DNA from: Arthrobacter sp. NicSoilB4
Lineage (GTDB): Bacteria > Actinomycetota > Actinomycetes > Actinomycetales > Micrococcaceae
DNA length: 64,000 bases
Assembly: GCF_019977335.1 (NCBI RefSeq)
Contig: NZ_AP024653.1
Coordinates: 3,534,001 to 3,598,000 of the forward strand
Reading direction: 5' to 3'
This document shows positions 1-5,931 of the stretch, in pieces. Each line of letters opens with the position of its first letter. The first letter of the stretch is position 1. A model generated the notes under the pieces. The model was not told the origin of the DNA and made no database searches. It worked only from the letters and a program-made list of their open reading frames with translations. The position numbers were made by a program, and so were the translations under genes.

Positions 1-545
1 TTGCGGCCGTCGTCTTCGTGCTGGCGGCCGGCGCCTGGCGTCCGCGCCGGCTTCATTGGACTGCGCTTGGTTCCGTCCTGCTCTTCGCGGCCCTCAACGC
101 TGGTGCCGGGATCTACGTACTGAACCACTTCGGCGATCCGCGCTGGTCAGGGGGAGAACAGCCGCTGAGTGCTCCGTCGTTTTCCGAGACGCCTATGGTG
201 GGGCAGTTTCTGGGCCCCTTGGACTCCGCCCTGAACGGCGTTGTCGGTGGCGTGAACGAGTTCCTGGCCTTCAAGCGGGCACTTCCCATAGCGCTGGACT
301 TCCTTGCCGTGTCCGGATGGGCCCTGCTGGCGTCGTTCCCGCTTGCGATTCTCGCCGCGGGCATCAGTTTCGCCATGGCCAGGCGGCGGGCGGCGGACTT
401 CGAAAGATACCGGGCAACCGTTGACCTGCTCCAGGATGAGCTTGAGCAGGTCAAACGGCAGATCTCGTCAGGGAATTCCGTCTTGGCACTCCCCGCAGAG
501 GACGCGGTCACTGATGCGGGGCCCGGGCTGGCGCGCAGGGGCTGA
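1..545 (+). CDS. Membrane protein of unknown function, 5' end outside window
   Basis: The frame is open from the left edge (codons counted from base 3) and stops at 543-545, so the N-terminus is missing. About 180 residues are visible. A hydrophobic stretch lies near the beginning (around SVLLFAALNAGAG), then a roughly 60-residue polar loop, then a second hydrophobic segment (around GWALLASFPLAILAAG). The tail is charged and helical (VDLLQDELEQVKRQ), as in a short coiled coil. This suggests a small membrane-anchored protein with a cytoplasmic helical end. I recognise no family, and no partner gene is visible because the upstream side is cut off. Confidence 0.6.
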   Translation, partial: AAVVFVLAAGAWRPRRLHWTALGSVLLFAALNAGAGIYVLNHFGDPRWSGGEQPLSAPSFSETPMVGQFLGPLDSALNGVVGGVNEFLAFKRALPIALDFLAVSGWALLASFPLAILAAGISFAMARRRAADFERYRATVDLLQDELEQVKRQISSGNSVLALPAEDAVTDAGPGLARRG

Positions 546-563
546 TTCAGGCGGGCCGTCCGC

Positions 564-1523
564 CTAGAACAAAGCCGCCACCACCGCCGTCGTCACCTGG
601 TGGATGACTTCCGTCCGCTCAGGGACGCTGCCCAGGCCGGCCCCCTTGGTGTAGATCACCAGGCCGTAGGCCCGGCCGTCCCGGGCGAGGATGCCGGCGT
701 CGTGCAGCTGGCCGCCCAGGAGTCCGTACTTGTGGAAAACGGTGATGCCGGCGGGGACGGCGGCCGGGATGAGCGATTCATAGTTGGTGTCCTGCATGTA
801 CGACAGCAGCTGCGCGGTGTGTCCGGGTTCCAGCAGCGTCCCGGAGTACAGGGCGGCCAGGGTGCGGGCCATCTCCGCGGGCGTGAGCGTATTGCGTGTG
901 GGGGCGTAGTCCACCCCGATCGAGGCCGCGTAGTCCGTCAGCTCCTGGTGGCCCACCGCGTCCATGATCAGGGACCAGGAGTCGTTGTCGCTCTGCTGGA
1001 TCAACGCCTGCAGCTGGAATTCCGCGGAATAGGCCCCCAGCGGATCCTCGAGTGAGGCATTGCCGGTTTCGACGAGGTGGTAGTAGGCCTCGGCGGCGAG
1101 GACCTTTGCCGTGCTGGCGGCGACGAATGCCGCCTGGACACCGTATTCATGGACGGCGGTTGCATCAGCACCGTCCGACAGGTCCACCAGCGCGACGCCG
1201 AGCTGATACTCGCTGTTGGCGTCGATGATGGCGTTGATCCTGGCGTCCAGCTCGGCGTCGATGGCGCCCGCGGCCGGCAAGGCGGCCACCTGGCCGTCCG
1301 ACGTCGACACCGACGTCTGGCTGTCCGTCACGCTCCCCGCCTGGACGGCCGCCGTCGGACGGGCCTGCGCGGCGGAGAGGACGCCGGCACCCACCGCCAC
1401 CGCCAGGGCCGCGGCGCACACCGCGATGATGACACCGCGGGCGCGGCGGAACGTGCGGGAGCGCAGCCGGGACGCAGCGCCGCTGCGACGGTGACTGGGC
1501 TGCCGAGGCGCGCGTTCTTCCAT
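564..1523 (-). CDS. Membrane-anchored class-A-like serine hydrolase (beta-lactamase fold)
   Basis: A 319-residue protein with an arginine-rich cytoplasmic N-terminus, one hydrophobic anchor at about residues 31-52 and an extracytoplasmic domain. That domain carries the three active-site motifs of class A beta-lactamase/penicillin-binding proteins: S137-T-A-K140 (nucleophile SxxK), S178-D-N180 and K265-Y-G267 in place of KTG. The presence of Tyr instead of Thr/Ser in the third motif and the lack of a clear Glu166-type loop make a true antibiotic-hydrolysing lactamase unlikely. A cell-wall or peptide hydrolase is more plausible, but the substrate is unknown. The ATG at 1523 has no Shine-Dalgarno sequence. 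A TAGCTT box on the minus strand ends eight bases upstream, which suggests a leaderless mRNA. Confidence 0.85.
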   Translation of the reverse strand: MEERAPRQPSHRRSGAASRLRSRTFRRARGVIIAVCAAALAVAVGAGVLSAAQARPTAAVQAGSVTDSQTSVSTSDGQVAALPAAGAIDAELDARINAIIDANSEYQLGVALVDLSDGADATAVHEYGVQAAFVAASTAKVLAAEAYYHLVETGNASLEDPLGAYSAEFQLQALIQQSDNDSWSLIMDAVGHQELTDYAASIGVDYAPTRNTLTPAEMARTLAALYSGTLLEPGHTAQLLSYMQDTNYESLIPAAVPAGITVFHKYGLLGGQLHDAGILARDGRAYGLVIYTKGAGLGSVPERTEVIHQVTTAVVAALF

Positions 1524-1531
1524 AGTTGCCC

Positions 1532-1537
1532 AAGCTA
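1532..1537 (-). promoter_or_regulatory. Putative -10 box (TAGCTT) of leaderless serine hydrolase gene
   Basis: TAGCTT on the minus strand ends eight bases before the ATG at 1523. It fits the TANNNT-N6-8-start pattern seen at about a dozen genes in the window. Confidence 0.4.
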
Positions 1538-1598
1538 GCCACGCCAGCTATGCCGGAGCTATGAATCAGCTGTCACCCCACCCAGCAGGGCCCCGAGG

Positions 1599-1841
1599 TC
1601 AGGTCTCGTCGTCCCACATGCCGGTGGTGTCCGCGGCGTCTTCCGGCTTGTCCTCCGCTTCGGAGTCGCCGGACCCGACATAGGCGGCGGGCACCGTCCC
1701 TGCGGTCTGGGTCAGTTGTTCCTCGCGGATATTGCCTGCCTGGCCGGGCTCGGCATGCGGCCGGCGGGCCTCGACGGCGTCCGGGTCGCCCGGCCCGCGC
1801 AGGCCGGCCGGATCGGTGCTCGGTTCGTTGGGATCACTCAT
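1599..1841 (-). CDS. Small acidic hypothetical protein
   Basis: About 80 residues, very hydrophilic and rich in D, E, P, G and A, ending in TGMWDDET. There is no membrane segment, cysteine or recognisable domain, and it looks intrinsically disordered. The start at 1841 is chosen because AAAGG lies just upstream on the minus strand; the longer frame beginning at 1874 has no such site. It lies between the serine hydrolase and uraD and is transcribed away from uraD. I cannot assign a function. Confidence 0.6.
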   Translation of the reverse strand: MSDPNEPSTDPAGLRGPGDPDAVEARRPHAEPGQAGNIREEQLTQTAGTVPAAYVGSGDSEAEDKPEDAADTTGMWDDET

Positions 1842-1933
1842 GACACTGCCTTTCGTCCGCGGATCAATCCTCACCCCAGACTAACGTGGGCCCTACACAC
1901 TGGATCCAGCAGCCGCTCACTAGGACACGTCCC

Positions 1934-2431
1934 ATGCACCTTGAACAGTTCAACTCGGCCAGCCGTCCCCAGGCCGCCGACACCCTGCGCCCCTGCCTGG
2001 ACATCCCGCGCTGGATCGACGAGCTCGCCGACGCCCGGCCCTACCCCACCGTTGCCGCGCTGCTTGAGGCTGGCCGCCGCGCAGCCAACCCGTTCACCCC
2101 GGCGGAGATCGAGGCGGCACTCGCCCACCACCCGCGGATCGGCGAGCGTTCACCGGGCAACAGCACCGAAGCCAGGCTGTCCCAGTCGGAGCAGGCAGGA
2201 CTCGGCGAGGCGGACGCGGACGTCGCGGAAGCCCTGGCAGCAGGCAACCGGGCCTACGAGGAGAAGTTTGGGCAGGTGTTCCTGATCCGTGCAGCCGGCC
2301 GCAGCCGTGGTGAGATCCTGGCCGCACTCAACACCAGACTCGCCCACACGCCCGAGCAAGAACAGGCAATAATTGGCCAGCAGTTGCGGGAAATCGCGGT
2401 GCTCCGACTCGAAGGGCTGATCGGCCAATGA
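1934..2431 (+). CDS. uraD: 2-oxo-4-hydroxy-4-carboxy-5-ureidoimidazoline (OHCU) decarboxylase
   Basis: UraD converts OHCU, made from urate via 5-hydroxyisourate, to S-allantoin, the third step of cytosolic uricolysis. The 165-residue helical protein has the family's usual size and its signature block HHPRIGERS at about residues 72-80; the histidine and glutamate there belong to the active site in characterised UraD enzymes. It also has the typical ending of an FLIRAAGRS strand followed by a region that begins with RLAHTPEQE. The start at 1934 is chosen because the protein from there matches the family length; the frame stays open upstream to 1886 without homology. Its last codons overlap the ATG of uraH (ATGA), so the two are translationally coupled. 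Confidence 0.93.
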   Translation: MHLEQFNSASRPQAADTLRPCLDIPRWIDELADARPYPTVAALLEAGRRAANPFTPAEIEAALAHHPRIGERSPGNSTEARLSQSEQAGLGEADADVAEALAAGNRAYEEKFGQVFLIRAAGRSRGEILAALNTRLAHTPEQEQAIIGQQLREIAVLRLEGLIGQ

Positions 2432-2769
2432 GCATGTCCCACGTCACCACCCACGTACTCGACACCGGCTCCGGCAAACCGGCGGCGGATGTTCCGGTCA
2501 CCCTGCACAGGCTCGACGGCGGCCGCTGGGTCCAGATCGCCGGGGGCACCACCGACGCAGACGGACGGATCAAGCAACTGGGCCCGGACCGGCTGCCCAC
2601 GGGGACCTACCGCCTGGCGTTCGCCACCGGAGAGTATTTCGCGGCCAGCGGCACCGCCACGTTCTTCCCCGAAGTAGCTATCACCTTTGGCGTGGTGGAG
2701 TCGGAGGAGCACTACCACGTGCCGCTTCTGCTCAGCCCGTTCGCCTATTCCACCTACCGGGGCAGCTGA
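2428..2769 (+). CDS. uraH: 5-hydroxyisourate hydrolase (transthyretin-like)
   Basis: UraH hydrolyses 5-hydroxyisourate to OHCU, the reaction between urate oxidase and UraD. The 113-residue protein is the normal length for this periplasm-free, tetrameric transthyretin-like family. It shows the hallmark N-terminal block THVLDTGSGKPA and the invariant C-terminal YRGS tetrapeptide that ends bacterial HIU hydrolases, with the H-rich strand EEHYHVPLLLSPF between them. Its ATG overlaps the uraD stop by four bases. The order uraD-uraH, separate from urate oxidase at 11 kb, is common in Arthrobacter-type genomes. Confidence 0.95.
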   Translation: MSMSHVTTHVLDTGSGKPAADVPVTLHRLDGGRWVQIAGGTTDADGRIKQLGPDRLPTGTYRLAFATGEYFAASGTATFFPEVAITFGVVESEEHYHVPLLLSPFAYSTYRGS

Positions 2770-2778
2770 GCCAGAACC

Positions 2779-2846
2779 CATCGAGTGTGCAGTTGGCGGC
2801 AATGTTCCGCCCCGGAACTGCCGTCAACTGCCAACTCGGTGCATAG
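2779..2846. repeat. Palindromic intergenic repeat, family A variant
   Basis: An imperfect inverted repeat runs from CATCGAGTG to the mirrored end CTCGGTGCAT. The inner arms are CAGTTGGCGGCA and TGCCGTCAACTG (one mismatch). The CATCGAGT end is shared with the elements at 25173 and 53959. It lies directly between uraH and mocA and may end the uraDH message; the TAGGCT box of mocA begins at its right border. Confidence 0.6.
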
Positions 2847-2849
2847 GCT
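2844..2849 (+). promoter_or_regulatory. -10 box (TAGGCT) of leaderless mocA-like gene
   Basis: TAGGCT ends six bases before the ATG at 2856, and no Shine-Dalgarno sequence fits between them. This spacing predicts transcription starting at or next to the start codon. Confidence 0.6.
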
Positions 2850-2855
2850 GGGACC

Positions 2856-3506
2856 ATGGCTGACTCACCGGAACGGCTCACGACGGCGGGATCAACGACG
2901 GCGGTGCTGCTGGCCGCCGGCGCCGGGACACGGCTTGGCCTTGGTCCCAAGGCGCTGCTCCCGTTCCGCGGCCGCACGCTGGTTGAAGTGCTGGCCGACG
3001 TCCTCCTCGCGGGCGGCTGCCGGGAAGTGGTGGCCGTGCTCGGCGCGGACGCGTCAACGGTGCGCGCCACCGCCGACCTCAGCCGGCACCGGGCCATCGA
3101 CAACCCGGACTGGGCCACCGGAATGGGCAGCTCATTCCGGGCCGGAGTCGCCGCGGCGGCGCCGGAGGACCACGTGCTCATGGCGCTGGTGGACCAGCCC
3201 GGCCTGACAGCTGATACTGTCGCCCGGCTGCTGGCAGTCCACCGGCCCGGCCGGGTCACCGCGGCCGCCTACCGGGGCCCCGACGGGAAGCTCCAGCGGG
3301 GCCATCCCCTGCTTCTGGACGCCAGTCTCCGCGCTGAGGCTGCGGAATCGGCAACAGGCGACGCCGGGGCGCGCGTGTTCCTGCAGGCCCACCCGGAACT
3401 CATCGATCTGGTGGACTGCAGCGACCTCTCCGGCGGCGAGGACCTGGACACCCCGGAGCAGCTGCACCTCCTCGACCCGGTCCAGCCGCAGCCTCCCGCG
3501 GCGTAA
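2856..3506 (+). CDS. mocA: MocA-like nucleotidyltransferase (molybdenum cofactor cytidylyltransferase family)
   Basis: A 216-residue NTP-transferase with the family's N-terminal nucleotide-binding loop LAAGAGTRLGLGPKALLPF (about residues 17-35) and a downstream metal/nucleotide block MALVDQPGL. MocA enzymes load CTP onto molybdopterin to make the MCD cofactor used by xanthine-dehydrogenase-family enzymes. The location beside a xanthine dehydrogenase operon supports that role and suggests the dehydrogenase carries the dinucleotide cofactor. The family also contains other small-molecule nucleotidyltransferases, so the exact substrate is inferred. The start is fixed by the TAGGCT box and the loop position. 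Confidence 0.82.
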   Translation: MADSPERLTTAGSTTAVLLAAGAGTRLGLGPKALLPFRGRTLVEVLADVLLAGGCREVVAVLGADASTVRATADLSRHRAIDNPDWATGMGSSFRAGVAAAAPEDHVLMALVDQPGLTADTVARLLAVHRPGRVTAAAYRGPDGKLQRGHPLLLDASLRAEAAESATGDAGARVFLQAHPELIDLVDCSDLSGGEDLDTPEQLHLLDPVQPQPPAA

Positions 3507-3521
3507 GGAGAACCAGCAATC

Positions 3522-4244
3522 ATGAGAATCCTTGTCACAGGATCCGCGGAAGGCCTCGGACGGGCCGCGGCGGATTCCCTGCTGTCCGGCGGGCACGACG
3601 TCGTCCTGCATGCCCGAAACCAGGACCGCGCGGCCAGCCTCGCCGCCCTCGTGGACCGCGGTGCGGACATCGTGGTGGGCGACTTCACTGACCGCGATGC
3701 CGTGCGGCGTATCGCCGCCGAGCTGAACGGCCGGGATCCGCTCGACGCGGTGATCCACAACGCCGGCGTGTGGCGCGGACGGGCGGTCATGCCGGTCAAC
3801 ATCATCGCGCCCTACCTCCTCACAGCCCTGCTCGACGGGCCGCGGCGGCACGTGTACTTGAGCAGCGGTTCGCATTTCGGCGGGCAGCCCTCGCTGGCCG
3901 GAGTCGATTGGAAGGGCAAGACGCCCGGGTCGTACGCGGACAGCAAGCTGTTTGTCACCACGCTCGCGGCCGCGCTGGCCCGGCTGCGTCCGGAGCTGCT
4001 CAGCAACGCCGTGGACCCCGGCTGGGTGCCCACCAGGATGGGTGGACCCGGGGCGCCGGACGATCTGGAACTGGGACACCAAACCCAGGCATGGCTCGCG
4101 ACAAGCGATCAACCCCGGGCGCTCACGAGCGGCGGGTACTGGTACCACCAGCAGAGGCAGCAGCCACACCGCGCAGTCAATGACCACACCTTCCAAGACC
4201 AGCTCCTGCGAACCCTCGCCGACGAAACGGGCGCCCGGCTCTGA
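3522..4244 (+). CDS. Short-chain dehydrogenase/reductase (SDR)
   Basis: A 240-residue Rossmann-fold protein. The glycine-rich cofactor loop is at residues 6-13 (TGSAEGLG), the NAG motif is present in IHNAGVW, and a catalytic serine (YLSSGSHF) is followed by a YADSK active-site box, so the Ser-Tyr-Lys triad is intact. The ATG at 3522 follows a clear GGAG. It lies 15 bases after the mocA-like gene and is probably co-transcribed with it. The PGWVPTRMGG stretch is typical of the SDR C-terminal substrate loop. The substrate is unknown, and a direct role in purine breakdown is not established. Confidence 0.85.
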   Translation: MRILVTGSAEGLGRAAADSLLSGGHDVVLHARNQDRAASLAALVDRGADIVVGDFTDRDAVRRIAAELNGRDPLDAVIHNAGVWRGRAVMPVNIIAPYLLTALLDGPRRHVYLSSGSHFGGQPSLAGVDWKGKTPGSYADSKLFVTTLAAALARLRPELLSNAVDPGWVPTRMGGPGAPDDLELGHQTQAWLATSDQPRALTSGGYWYHQQRQQPHRAVNDHTFQDQLLRTLADETGARL

Positions 4245-4269
4245 CGCGGTCGAGGCGGGCCCTGCCGGC

Positions 4270-4920
4270 CTACTGCTCCATACCGGCGGCCAGGAGTTCC
4301 TGCAGCCCCAGTTTGAAGCCGGACCGGCCGCCGTGCGCGGGATGCCTGATCTTCGGCACGTCCAAGCCGCTGCGCTGCAGGCTGCGGTGCGCCACATTGC
4401 CCACGGCCACCACCGTCTTGATCGGGAACAGCTCCGTCAGCGCCTGCCAGAACGGGGTCCCCAAGGCCGCCTCGGAAGCACTGGGCGCGCGGTTGGACAG
4501 CGGCCGCCCGGGCAGGTGGGTATGCCAGGGGCAGGCACTCCAGAGCAGGGGGAGGAAGTCCAGCTCGGCCAGCACTTCCCACATCACTGTGGCCGTCGGC
4601 TCCGCGGCAACTCCCGCGGCTTCCGCCGGCAGCACGTAGCCTTTGCCGGGCCCAAACAGTCCAAACCCCTTGGCAGGGCCCTCGAACATCGTCCGGTTGG
4701 TGAAGGGAACGCCGGTGATCCTCATGCCCCGGAAGCCGGGGGCCTCCCCCACCAGCAGCACCTTCGGGCGCCGGTCCAGCATTTCCTGGAGGTAGATTGC
4801 CAGGTTCCGCCGGCGCTGCTCGTTGCCGGGGACGGAGTGGTCAAAGAAGTTGTTGCACGCCGGCCCCGTTGCCACTGCCGCGAGCCGGTCAACAAATCCG
4901 TCGATGGACGGTGCAGTCAT
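4270..4920 (-). CDS. Uracil-DNA glycosylase family protein
   Basis: A 216-residue protein with the UDG-fold signatures: motif 1 is LLVGEAPGFRGMRITGVPF at about residues 55-73 (GEAPG replaces the GxDPY of classical UDG, as in family 4/5-like proteins), and the C-terminal segment is KIRHPAHGG. The middle segment WSACPWHTHLP contains one of only two cysteines (the other is the single C in GPACNNF), so a four-cysteine Fe-S cluster is unlikely. It is the last gene of the leftward run and lies 20 bases after the aldo/keto reductase stop. The family excises uracil from DNA, but the exact substrate is uncertain. Confidence 0.8.
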   Translation of the reverse strand: MTAPSIDGFVDRLAAVATGPACNNFFDHSVPGNEQRRRNLAIYLQEMLDRRPKVLLVGEAPGFRGMRITGVPFTNRTMFEGPAKGFGLFGPGKGYVLPAEAAGVAAEPTATVMWEVLAELDFLPLLWSACPWHTHLPGRPLSNRAPSASEAALGTPFWQALTELFPIKTVVAVGNVAHRSLQRSGLDVPKIRHPAHGGRSGFKLGLQELLAAGMEQ

Positions 4921-4940
4921 GAGCGGCCCGTACGGGACTG

Positions 4941-5927
4941 CTACCAGCGCGGGTGGATCGACGCGCGGAAGTAGCGGTCGTAGATCTCGTGGACGCCGAC
5001 GTCGAACGTTGAGTCAATCCCGCTGACCCCCGCCGCTTCGGCGTTGGAGCTGGCCTGCTCCACGCTGCGCGCCCCGGGGATCACGGTGCTGACGCCGTCC
5101 TGCGCCGCGATCCAGGCAATGGCCGCCTGGGCGGTGCTGACGCCGTCGGGCACCAGTTCCTCGAACTCGGCCACTGCCTGGAGGCCCTGCTCGAAGTCCA
5201 CGCCGGAGAAGGTCTCGCCGACGTCGAACGACGATCCGGTGCGGTTGAAGTTCCGGTGGTCGTCCGCCGCGAAGGACGTGTCCGCGGTGTATTTGCCGGA
5301 GAGCAGCCCCGAGGCGAGCGGGACGCGGGCGATGATGCCGACGCCGGAAGCCTCCGCCACGGGCAGCACTTCGTCCAGGGGCTTGAGCCGGAAGGCGTTG
5401 AGGATGATCTGCACCGTGGCCGTGCCGTCGTGCCGCATCGCTTCGAGGGCTTCGTCGGTCCGCTCCACGCTGACGCCGTAGTTCCGGATGGCGCCGTCAG
5501 CCACCAGCGTGTCCAGCGCGTCATAGACTTCGGCGCTGCTGTACACGGCCGTGGGGGGACAGTGCAGCTGGACCAGGTCCAGCCGCTCCACGCCCAGCTT
5601 GCGCCGGGACCGGTCCGTCCACTCGCGGAAGTTGGCCAGGTTGTAGTGCTCCGGCAGCTGCTCCGCCCGGCGGCCCATCTTGGTGGCCACAGTGATGTCC
5701 AGGCCCGGGTTGGCCGCCAGGAACTTGCCGATGGCCTGCTCGCTGCGGCCGTCGCCGTAAACGTCGGCGGTGTCGAAGAACGTGACCCCGGCTTCCGCGG
5801 AGGCGGCCAGGATGGCCTGCGCCTGAGCGGGGTCGACGTTGCCCCAGTCCGCGCCGAGCTGCCAGGTCCCCAGCCCGACAATGGAGACGTTCCGTCCGGT
5901 CTTGCCCAAGGTTCGCTGTTCCATCAT
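4941..5927 (-). CDS. Aldo/keto reductase
   Basis: A 328-residue NADPH-dependent oxidoreductase of the TIM-barrel AKR superfamily. It opens with the family strand EQRTLGKTGRNVSIVGLG. The catalytic D-Y of FFDTADVYGDGRSE, the lysine of VATKMG and the histidine of LVQLHCPPT form the standard Asp-Tyr-Lys-His tetrad. The C-terminal SVEQASSNAEA segment resembles the AKR cofactor-binding region. The start is put at 5927 (or the adjacent ATG at 5924) because the frame further upstream runs into the xanthine dehydrogenase gene, whose stop is only four bases away. The tight spacing implies co-transcription with the purine operon. The substrate is unknown. Confidence 0.88.
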   Translation of the reverse strand: MMEQRTLGKTGRNVSIVGLGTWQLGADWGNVDPAQAQAILAASAEAGVTFFDTADVYGDGRSEQAIGKFLAANPGLDITVATKMGRRAEQLPEHYNLANFREWTDRSRRKLGVERLDLVQLHCPPTAVYSSAEVYDALDTLVADGAIRNYGVSVERTDEALEAMRHDGTATVQIILNAFRLKPLDEVLPVAEASGVGIIARVPLASGLLSGKYTADTSFAADDHRNFNRTGSSFDVGETFSGVDFEQGLQAVAEFEELVPDGVSTAQAAIAWIAAQDGVSTVIPGARSVEQASSNAEAAGVSGIDSTFDVGVHEIYDRYFRASIHPRW

Positions 5928-5931
5928 CCGA